In this document: in pieces, positions 55,009-64,000 of the stretch
Position numbering within the stretch: the first letter of the stretch is position 1
Layout: each line of letters begins with the position of its first letter
Origin: Gymnopus androsaceus JB14
Lineage: Eukaryota; Basidiomycota; Agaricomycetes; Agaricales; Omphalotaceae
Assembly (NCBI GenBank): GCA_009733575.1
Contig: ML769454.1
Coordinates: 1 to 64,000, forward strand
Direction of reading: 5' to 3'
Length of the DNA stretch: 64,000 bases
Made by a program: the position numbers and the translations under genes
Notes under the pieces: generated by a model
What the model saw: only the letters and a program-made list of their open reading frames with translations
The model's database searches: none
Told to the model about the DNA's origin: nothing

Positions 55009-57049
55009 TCATTCACCTTCTTCTTTCCCCGGATACATCCAATTCAGCTTCATCCCATCTTTCACCAGCACGGATATCCTTTTCTTCAAATTAACCCAAT
55101 CTCCCGTCCGGTTCTTCAAAGTAGTGCCTCCATAGGCACCGAAGGCTATGTGGAGTGATCTTAATCGAGCTACGCAAGGCTCTTGGTCTGAAGGTTGTGA
55201 TAGTGAGGATTGCTGAGGTGGGAGTTGGGATGGCGAAGGAGTGGAGGAAGAGGCCGTAGTAGAGGCTTCGGGGATAGCAGCGGCAGTAGCAGCAGTCGAA
55301 TCTATCCGACGCTGCTTCATTGGCCATCTACTTTCCGCAAACTGAACAAACATGGTATCCAGCCCACCATTTACACAATTGCTAAACTTGACCTCCTCAA
55401 GTTTCGGGCAAAGTAGAGTATCGGTGTTGTCCAGGTCCATGTCAACATCTTGCTCTGTTTCCACTCCGCCTCAAAGTTTGGAGCTTTGGGTTGGAGAGTA
55501 AGAGCGTGAATAAGACTCTGGGAAATCGTCGTCACTTCGAATGCAGGAGTTGATTCTGCTTCTCCCCTACTACCCCTTCCGTACGCCTTGGAGACAACCT
55601 CACTGGCCACTCGTTCACCATTAGCACCTTCAGCTCCGGCATCATTTCCAAAGCTTCCTTCAAGCCTCCATCAGATACCGGCATGCTAAGCTCGAATTTC
55701 TCCAATGCGCTGCCACTCTCGGATGCAGATGCAGAACGGGAGAGAAAGTCCTGGAATGGAACATGGTGAAACATGGTCCCAAAGAAGGAGGTCCCGATGC
55801 AGAATCGGAGCGAGCGAAGGTGCGGTGTGAGGATGTGGTCAAAGAGGTAGCTGAGTTCTTCGAGACGAGGAGTAAGGGATTGGACGTTCGCTTGTGATGG
55901 AACGAGGATGAAGTTGAGGTCCAGGACCTCGAGAGCCGATAGGTGGAGTATCTTTCCGAGTGCCAACTCAGATAGTAGTTCGCTATCTGCAGGATCGGTC
56001 GGAGTCAAGCTGAGGCAGGTGCTCTCGTCGGACGTAAATAATGGTAGAGAGAACCCAACTCCCATTGTACACCGTCGGAGATTGCTAGCCCGAGAGAGGA
56101 TACCGAAAGCTTCTGCAAGCTTCAAGGTTCCTCTGTAGAGCCTCGATTGTAAGTTCAATTCCGTAAGATTGCACCACTGGACTGGGATCGTATATGGGCT
56201 ATCCACGTAGCTGGTCAAGCTCAATACTCTCAGCGAAGGAGTTTTCAGCATTTCGAGCTGGGAAAAGGAGAATTTGTTGTCGGCATTGGAGTCGATGAGG
56301 AAGGTAGATTCCAAGGGTGGTCGATAGCTCAACTGGAGTCTTTCCAAGAGCGGTACATCCTCGGGCTTCAAAGCTGCAGCCAACGACATCATCATCGACG
56401 TTGGGAGGTGCAGCGTCACATTCTTCCACCTTGTCGACAGCGCCATCAACACCCTTGCAAACTCTGAATACTCCACTGCTGCATTTGCCCCAAACCCGAT
56501 AATACCAGGAGTGTGCAGGCCATACAGCACACCTATCGGATTGTCGTTGACCGAGCTAACGTGAAGGGAGAGGCTGACGGGAAGAGCACCGGAACGTTTG
56601 AGCCAGTTCTCCAATCCTGCAGCACGAACATCGAACATACGGCGACGCTCTTCCCGAGGCAAGGAATGGACTTCGGGCACATAAATGTGGATCGCGGTCC
56701 ATAACCGAGGACTCTCTAATGCAATAGATCTCCAGCGCGAGCAAACTCTGGTGAATAAAAGCGGAGCTTCTTTAATACTTCGTACTGGATTCCGGTCAGT
56801 AGGAAGACAGTGGAAGAAGATTTCAGAGAGGACCTCGGCGGGAAGCCTTCGCATCGGAGAAAGCAAAGCGTTGTGAGATCGAATGAAGCTTCGGATAGTC
56901 GAGCGACGAGTGGCAAGCGCTTGCAGCTCTTGCTTCAACTGCAATATTTTGCTATTTATCTGTCCCAATTCCTCCTGTGGTTGCTGTAAGAAGCCCCAAT
57001 ATTTGTACTCGTTCCAGCTGTGTAGCGGCATGGTTGGTAGAGAAGACAT
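55009..57049 (-). CDS. F-box/LRR protein (apparent frameshifts near the C-terminus)
   Basis: An Agaricomycete F-box protein. From ATG 57049 a coiled coil (INSKILQLKQELQALATRR) leads into the F-box (LLSPMRRLPAEVLSEIFFHC then LFTRVCSRWRSIALESPRLW). About 300 residues of leucine-rich-repeat-like strands follow (LRVLSLTSYV, LTELNLQSR, ALEVLDLNFIL). After MPELKVLMVN the frame must change near 55619-55624 to read GERVASEVVSKAYGRGSRGE, and again near 55463-55472 to reach EQDVDMDLDNTDTLLCPKLE and the end at 55009. Each change is one base, as in the neighbouring ABC-F gene, so assembly indels are suspected. The literal first ORF would stop at 55532. Confidence 0.75.
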
Positions 57050-57399
57050 GTTCGAATGGCGACTCTGGGAGCTCTTGAGGCATATAAAGTCGTGAGCGAA
57101 AAAAATGAAGATGACAACCAGTCTAAAGAAACGAGATCCGTGCAGGGACGAGCTTCGACGCCACCGGCAAATAACCGTACAACCGAATCCCGATTGCTCA
57201 CGCGCCTCATATATTGAAAGATTCTCTTGTCTTCAACAGCGATTTTTCGTACAAAACTTGGAACCTTTACACGCTACTTACTCTCCCATACCAAAATTGA
57301 AACTATATGTAACTGAAATGCACAAAGACAAGCAGAACATGGTACACTTTCCTTCCTCAGCCACCCCTGCTCCAATTTACACAAATCAACTTCCGAAAC

Positions 57400-58501
57400 T
57401 CATTGGACTTTCCTGATAGTGCGATGGCCAATGATAGATAGGAGTTGAAAGCTGGTATCTTCCAAGTCGGGTACGCATTGCTGCTGGACATCTCTGGCCC
57501 ATTGTTTAATATACACTAGGTATTCTCAATGTTAACGCGGTGTCTCTTGAAATAAACGCGCCATACGTACCTGCTTTGGACGATTTTGAATCGTCAGTGA
57601 TTTTCTTCATGGGCTCCGATTGATATGACCACTCGGGACTGAGACATGAAGAACGTCCAATCCCAGTGATATGGCGCGTTTTTTGCATCACCGTGGACTC
57701 GACGGAGCCGTCGCAAATATCCTCCTTCGGCCTGTTTTGCTGCGCTCGTGAATTATCCCGATACCTGCTTATAATCTTGGATAAGGCTAGGCTTCGGATA
57801 CAAGATATACCCCAGGCAGCAGCAAGACGGTATACCACTAGCCATTCATCGAGTTTCAAGATTGGGACAGGAGCAGGAATTGGAGCAGATCTGCGGACAT
57901 TGTCATTAGAAAAAGCTTAAATACGGAGCCAGAATGTTAACGCACAGTGGTTTAATCACCTTGAGGAACAGCTCAAAGTGCACGATGCTTGTTCCGGGAG
58001 GAAGGACAATTCGGTATATACCGTCAAAAACGGGGTCCAATATAGCGTTCGGGTGGCCAACGGTTTGAGTAGCCGCCTCCGGAACGCATTGCTGAGGAGA
58101 AATGAGACTTGAAGCACTGGAACTAGACCCGTAATTACTTTCCAATGAAATTTCGGAAGGATGGGCATCGGACTGAGAGATACTCGAGTTTTCGATATCA
58201 TAATCTTTATCGTTGTACACGACACCCCGCTCTTCCAAACCAGGGCGTGCGACGTCAGAATTGACAACAGTAGATACTGGAAGACGTCCAAGTCCTTCAG
58301 AAGCTTTGAAGACTGGTGTATGTTCGTAAAAGAACCAGAAAGGAACAACATAGAAACTGTCGTTCACTATGAGAGTGGAAATTAGCAGAGAGATATTGAG
58401 ATTCACTCGAAATACACACCAGACAGGATCATGGTCTGCATCTTGCGAGTTTCACTGTCGTGGTCTTTGGATGCTTCCGATTTGGACTTGAGAGGAGACA
58501 T
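57400..58501 (-). CDS. BTB/POZ-like protein
   Basis: Start MSPLKSKSEASKDHDSETRK at 58501; after an intron (donor GTGTGT) the frame reads VNDSFYVVPFWFFYEHTPVF, which has the core hydrophobic pattern of a BTB domain but with an unusual PFWFF where basic residues are common. After a Ser-rich insert, VHFELFLKVI is followed by an intron and KLDEWLVVYRLAAAWGISCI with IRSLALSKII, the usual C-terminal helices of fungal BTB proteins. A final exon ends VQQQCVPDLEDTSFQLL.. with TGA at 57400. Function unknown. Confidence 0.65.
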
Positions 58502-59285
58502 CTTTCGTTTTCTCGCGGCCACTGACCTTGAACCAACGACCTAGCTTAAATACAGGACTGACACCAGAGCAAAAGTACCGATCAGTAACGAATACGTAGG
58601 TTATGTCAGGCCAGGAGCTACGGAAAACCTTGAAGAGGTTTGCATTCCCAGAAATGAGGTCGAAGGATCTGGTGCTTGAAGGGATTGTTGCTGCGCGTAG
58701 AGCTTAGATGACTTGCTTGATTCGACAGCTCAACTTGAGTCCTAGATCAAACCTAGATAGCGAAAAGAAAGAGAGGGGTTGTTTTCAACGTTTAGGTCTG
58801 AAAATCAGAACGATACAGCAGATACGCGCCTTATAAATTCCATAAAATCTATGTCAGACAAGCCCGAGCTTGAAACTCTTCATCCTGCTCATCCAGCTCA
58901 CAATACAAGTGGGAGCTCGCTTTCTAGACGGTGAAGATAGCAATGATAACCCAGGAAGAAGGCCAATCTACTCAGCAGCCAGCTGCGCTTCAGTCTTCAA
59001 TGAATGCCTGCGCAGGCAGCGCAGCTAAAGATGTCATAAGAGTTTGTTTGCTACTAGCAGCAAGTTCAGAGCGAAATGCTTGAGAGTTCAGTCTCAAAGA
59101 ATGGACTGAATTGAGAAGAGTGAGTTGCCGTAGACCTGGTAAGAGGGCGGATTCAAGTCGAACAAGCGCCCGTTTCGAGGTGCGCTTAGAGTTCAAATTG
59201 TAAAAGTGAAAGTATGGTGGTGTTTACAGGATGCTTATGAGGACGAAACTTTGCTGAAGCAACAACGCGTTATTTATAGCAGACC
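58502..59285. other. Intergenic, no supported gene
   Basis: A 68-codon minus ORF (59196-58990) has no features and is not supported. The rest holds the upstream region of the gene starting at 58501 and the 3' flank of the next BTB gene. Confidence 0.45.
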
Positions 59286-60175
59286 TTATACATCGGTAAC
59301 ATCAAGTGGTGGTAATGATAGTATTATACGCTCTAGCGAAGCCTTGTATTCTTCAATAACCTTCCTGCAGCATGGCTTGCAACCGTAAGTCGAGTTTATA
59401 GTCTCGTAAGAACCGGGAACAAGGGAAGCCGATCCGAGGGCAGCCCAGAGTACAACGATATTGCAACGTGCAGCTGTGCATTCATTAGAATTTGGAAGGG
59501 GAACTGCTTTGGTTTCACGCAAGTAACGCTCTCGATAAAGACTCTGCTATACATGTCAATAACCTAGAGGAGTAGAAACGTGATCCACCTACCCAGGGCT
59601 TAAATATGTGATCTGGTAAGATGTTTACAAGTTCTGAGAGGGTAACATGAACCAGCTGTGGCGCCGACTCTTGGATGAGCTCTTTATTATCATGTTTAAT
59701 CGCAAATTCCAAAATCCGCATAGGATGTGTTTGTAGAAAGTCTCTGAATGTGAAGTTCATGAGTTATGTACGAGTCTTGATAAAATAGGAAGCAACGACA
59801 TACCTCAGTCGGAGATCACAAGCGTAGATCAACGCAAAAACCTCGTATTTCTCGGCGGCGTCCGCAAGTAGCATCAACGGCTCAAGTTGCAAACTTTTCA
59901 ACGATGGAAATCTACGAGGATACGTGAACCTGAACAGAAGCTCGAGTGTATCGGAAGATTCAGTGAGCTGTACAAATTCATTTGGGCCTGTGCGAGTCTC
60001 GAAACCCCCTGAAAGAAACTCAAGATTTTTTTTGTGAATGAGGAAGTCCACATTATCGGATGAACGCAAGACGACATCTGCATCGGGGGAATTGACTGAA
60101 ATTGGGCAATAATGAGTAGGGAGAAATGCATCTAAGTAGTATGAACTCACAAGTTTCGCTTGTTCGGATATCCAT
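59286..60175 (-). CDS. BTB/POZ domain protein (~240 aa)
   Basis: Exon 1 (ATG 60175, MDIRTSET) joins through an intron (donor GTGAGT, acceptor TTTCAG) to NSPDADVVLRSSDNVDFLIH, the start of a clear BTB domain: KKNLEFLSGGFE, LTESSDTLELLFRFTYP and LEPLMLLADAAEKYEVFALI. Next come RDFLQTHPMRILEFAIKHDN and LPDHIFKPW, then the last exon QSLYRERYLRETKAVPLP..CKPCCRKVIEEYK with TAA at 59286. All splice junctions keep frame. The C-terminal cysteines (NCTAA..C..GCKPCC) may bind metal, which is speculation. It has the layout of the large Agaricomycete BTB family. Confidence 0.8.
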
Positions 60176-62579
60176 ATGAACAAAGAAATAGGGGCGTCTG
60201 CTCCTTATCGCTTGATTGAAATCTTGTCTTATCTTATCTCTGCCTATATGTCTCACCCTCTACTGTTAAATCCAAGAGGCGTCAGATCTCACAGATCTCC
60301 ACAGACGTCGGCTAGCAATTTCCGCTGTTCCGAAAGATGGTCATGTGTCAGTTCGAGCATCAATCGAACGTTTTAAATTTTCGCGTTCGCGTTCAACGCG
60401 TCGACACATTACACCAAGTTATTCTTTAGAGACTTTACATCCTCCCATGCTGAGGGGCTGCCTGAGCCACCGACAAGGAAAACATTCCTCAGCAGTCCAA
60501 CCGAAAGCATCCTCCTTCAGTCTCACTGTCTGCATCACCTACTCGGGCATACAAAACCCGAAAGATATTGACTACTACCCAACCCTTCTACATATAACAT
60601 TTCACAATCATATATAGCTCACATATACATAGAATTTTGCCATTGCTAAGTACATACTTTGTCAATACCGTCAGCGATTGTTGAGTGATTCCGACATATC
60701 CGACATATTCCGATATATTCCGCCATCATTCTCACGACCCCCCCCCCCTTAGCCGACGGCTATGGCGATCCGTGGAATCTGACGCCTCTTGGTTAAATCG
60801 AAGATTTAATGTCGCAGCCCTCTCAATGCAGCCAATTCATGTACTTCCCTGAATCTTGGGTTTTACAGCTTTGAAGATATAGGTTCTTAGCTTGATATTA
60901 AGGCGGAAAGCTGCGGAGAGGAACTTGGATGCCTCTGGAGTCTGAAGCTGTGTTACTGAAGTTCTCACTGCTCAGTTCAACCAAGGTGCGCTGTCATTAC
61001 GTTCATTGCCGTTAACTGATTCATCATTCTCGTAGATGCATTGATCTCTTTTCAATTGTTTTTGAATCATCTAGTCCCTCCATCGCTGAAATCCTTGGAG
61101 ATCGAAGATCGTGCTATTGGACAAAACCGTTCTGGGTCGGAGGAACGAAGGAATAAGAAGATTAATACATAAGGTATGCCTCGGTTAACATCGAACGAGC
61201 GGTTCATGTTGATAATTGAATCTTTAACTTTGTCGCAACAGCATTCCCCTCAGTCAACTCGTGTCCGATATTCTGTTGACTGTCACCTCGACCCATGCTA
61301 GACAAGATATACGCGACTATTTCGATTTTTCTTGGCGCATTCGAAACCGGGTAGGTCCTTGGCATAAAGGTGAGCCTATGGTCACCTCGGACGTTCACTG
61401 CTGTTAACTGATTCACAGTTGTATCAGAATATAGCATCCCTACTATTTTTTTCAATTGGTCGTTTCAGCTTTCTGTCCTCCTTTTGCTGTGGAAACGGGA
61501 TGAGCGTTGTGGGTCGTCTATCATCTTGCGATCTAGAAGGCATGCGGAACGCCAGATATTAGTCGGGCTTCGTCGGGCACGATATATGTACCTATCATTT
61601 CTTACGAATCTTCACCGACCCGGTTGCTTTCCAGTGGCTGAGCTCACACTCGATGAATACGCCAATTTTGCGCCATCCTTGCAAGGGTATCACGACGCGT
61701 ATGGAATTCGAGCCTTATAAGTTCTTCCCCAAACGATCCTTGAAGGAGTTTTCTGTGTACATTCGGTGGACTGCAGTCTGCAGTATGATGAGAGCTTAAC
61801 TAGCTTTCGCTATAGTATCGTCGGATATCCACGACAAGGTAATTGGTAGCGGTCAAAAGTACATCTCTTTTGTCATACGGATGAACTGATTCGTGATTCA
61901 ATTTAGGCCTCTCCATTGTTTGGTAATGGGTTTACGGCGACATGTACCCCTAAACATCTGTTCGCCGGCGAGAACAATGGACGTGAAGCGTATCATGAAC
62001 CTGTCCGTATGGTAGTGATGGAAGTTTGTCTGGCAGATCCCTGAAACACCAAGTAGTATCCAGGCAGACGGTACTGTGAGAGGTCATATACGCTATGTGC
62101 TGCTCTGACTCAAGATTGCTAGAGGATCAGGCGTCGGGAGTCGGGATTCATTCATTCATCTACAGTATATGCTCCGAGCGCCTTCCCGACTCATGTGTCG
62201 GCGACCGACACCGTACATTCTTGCTGTGCGATAAGCAAGTCAACATGTGGGAAGTTACCGTCGGACTTTAGTGACGCCAGCCTCCAGGGTTCAAATTTCG
62301 ATTTCCTAAAATCGATGAACAATGGAACATGGACAATGGTATCCCTCATCCTCGCGCTTGGGAACCGACAAAAAGGTTCCGTAAGAGTCCGCGGCAATGT
62401 CAATCTCTTATCTGTGGCAGTGCTGTTCCTCATGGCTCATCAATTCAGTTACAGCTCATCACGATCACATGGAGCGTGAGGGCGTTCCTCTGACTCACAA
62501 CCGTGGGAAGTGACTCAGTATCCCCGCATTTTCCCTCGTATAAAACGAGAAGTTTACTCTCTGATGCCCCCATTTCGCG
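60176..62579. other. Gene-poor stretch of 2.4 kb
   Basis: No ORF with recognisable features. It includes a poly-C run at about 60740-60748 and three copies of the phrase TTAACTGATTCA or close variants (near 61013, 61402 and 61885) at ~390-480 bp spacing. A 94-codon ORF at 62195-62479 is unsupported. Confidence 0.5.
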
Positions 62580-64000
62580 ATGTCTTTCTACCACCACCAT
62601 GGTAGTGGACAATTTCAACAAGATTCTAATTTACCGTCTTCCAATTCGACCGAACAGCTCCCTAGTTGGGAAACCATCGACCAACCACAACAACAACCGC
62701 AACAGCAGCAGCAGCAAGATTCGCCGTCAGATCATACACACAGTGCTTTCGTTTCTCCAGCTGCACCGACCCCTCACGCATTACCTCCGCAACCAATTGA
62801 CTTTTCTCCTCTTCCCACCCCCATAGACTATGGTGAGACTGATCTTTTATTTCCACAGACCGACTCCTCAGTCCTCATGCATCCGCCTTATCATGACATG
62901 CATTTTGCGCCACAAGCGCGACGTGTGCGATCCGAAGGAGAAGCTTCGCCCGAAGGCGACTTTCATCAGCCCAGTCCTTCACCAACTACACCCACAGCCA
63001 TCCATATTCCGAGAGCGACGCGTTCTAGAGACACCGGGCGTTCCACAGGACAACCATCAACCAGCAGAGCACGCCTGCAAACCCATCCTTACCGTCCACA
63101 AAGTGCTTTGGCTGGACGGTCTGCGGAACGGACGGGCGCTAGGTTCTCAGTAGTGGGAGGAGGGGGAGGGATACAGTCATATCCAGCATCGATGTCCGCT
63201 CCAGAGGCAGGTCCCAGGTGCGTTGTATACTCCTTCATACTATTCTCTTTGAAAACTGTTCTTCACTAGTCGTACCTCACCCACCACAATGCTACCGCCA
63301 ATGCTCCCTCCCTCCACACGGTCACGTACTCAAGGACCCACCAGTCCAACGGCATTTACCTCCCCTATGGGCCCTCCGCCACAACCCTCGCATCCTCATC
63401 CTCCCCCGTCTGCTCACCCAATACCAGGGCCTTCTGCGGTACTGCCTCCGGTGACATCAGCCCCGTCTTCGGAATTTGCATCTCGTGTGCAACAAATTCG
63501 CTCTCTCACCAGTCGATTTTACACACCTCGTACAGACTGTTACTACGACTACGGCACCCATGTACTGCAGGCTACTTTGGAACTTCCCGGAGTGCGCCGG
63601 GAAAATGTACTTGTGACGCTGGCGGACTCCGCAATCAATAGATGCAGAGGTCTCTCCGTCTGGGGATTCTCCGTTTCCCCAATTTTGGGTGTGCGGGGCA
63701 ATAGGGCAACTGCTGGCACTTCCAGTGCTGAGCAAGGAGCAAGTTCGATGACAGGAACGACTATTCATTCGTCTAGTGGTTCGTTGAGTTCTTCCTCCTC
63801 TTATGTTTATGCCCCTCCTTCTTCGAGTGCGATGCGCACAGAAGCAGCAGGCTCTGCGGGTGCCCCGGGGTGGAGTGGAGTTTCTGCTGCTCCAGATACG
63901 AGAGACCCCAATGTGACCCCAGCGATGTTAGAGTCATTGGGCTTTGGCCTTCCGGCTCCATATACGTCGCGTGAGCGAAAATATGGGGAATTTTACAGAC
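62580..64000 (+). CDS. HSP20/alpha-crystallin-type protein with long disordered N-terminus (3' end beyond window)
   Basis: Starts MSFYHHHGSGQFQQDSNLPS at 62580. The first ~290 residues are Pro/Ser/Gln-rich and probably disordered, crossing an intron (GTGCGTTG..CACTAG, ~63218-63269). Near 63510 begins an alpha-crystallin-like domain: RFYTPRTDCYYDYGTHVLQA then TLELPGVRRENVLVTLA, followed by LSVWGFSVS, a long Ser/Gly-rich loop and RERKYGEFYR at the window end. Small heat-shock proteins hold unfolded proteins; this form with a long loop and N-terminus is a known basidiomycete variant to my recollection. Partial: no stop inside the window. Confidence 0.78.

Noticed and set aside
58990..59196. 68-codon minus ORF as part of the BTB gene upstream
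   Set aside because: The BTB gene has its own stop at 59286 and no splice site links the two.
60740..60748. Poly-C run as a telomeric or regulatory element
   Set aside because: A single short homopolymer with no repeat structure around it.
62195..62479. 94-codon plus-strand ORF
   Set aside because: No domain, signal or family feature, and overlapping ORFs on the other strand; likely chance.

Overview
The window looks like nuclear DNA of a mushroom-forming basidiomycete (Agaricomycetes). Genes are dense on both strands and broken by many short introns of about 50-60 nt with GTRNGT donors and CTAAC/CTRAY-like branch sites. Several gene families typical of Agaricomycetes are present: BTB/POZ proteins, F-box/LRR proteins, a 7-TM family, AusD-like methyltransferases and short G-domain proteins. 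Housekeeping genes are eukaryotic: eIF4G, a TRK potassium transporter, flavocytochrome b2, dynactin p25, an ABC-F ATPase and an HSP20 protein.

Layout. 0-8.3 kb is repeat-rich: a degenerate 158-bp tandem repeat, hAT-like MITEs and a complete tyrosine-recombinase retrotransposon of the DIRS/Ngaro type on the minus strand (gag, RT-RNase H, recombinase). 8.6-21.7 kb holds small or lineage-specific genes (coiled-coil membrane protein, large probable mitochondrial protein, methyltransferase, F-box protein, 7-TM protein), a tRNA-Leu(AAG) with an intron, and a decayed RHS/Crinkler-like gene. 21.8-44.3 kb is mostly conserved: eIF4G, TRK, a RecB/Cas4-like nuclease fused to an SF1 helicase, an isocitrate lyase/PEP-mutase family enzyme, flavocytochrome b2, a BTB protein, and a head-to-head TMEM70-like/dynactin p25 pair split by a MITE. 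44.9-51.7 kb is a head-to-head pair of related GTPase genes. 52.5-64 kb has an ABC-F ATPase, an F-box/LRR protein, two BTB proteins, a 2.4-kb gene-poor stretch and an HSP20-like gene cut by the window edge.

The most striking feature is inside the second GTPase gene (48681-51247). About 33 tandem copies of a 73-nt sequence each look like a complete spliceosomal intron (GTAAGT donor, CTAAC branch site, TTTGTAG acceptor). They are separated only by 2-3 nt spacers, mostly GAT or TAT, which could act as phase-0 microexons or recursive-splicing stations.

A second notable case is a MITE inserted exactly at the start codon of the dynactin p25 gene, where the 8-bp target duplication recreates the ATG.

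A caution for users: five genes (7-TM, TRK, 40.5-kb BTB, ABC-F, 55-kb F-box) show apparent one-base indels, mostly at short homopolymers. They may be assembly errors rather than true mutations. All exon structures are read by eye from frames and splice motifs and have not been tested with RNA data.
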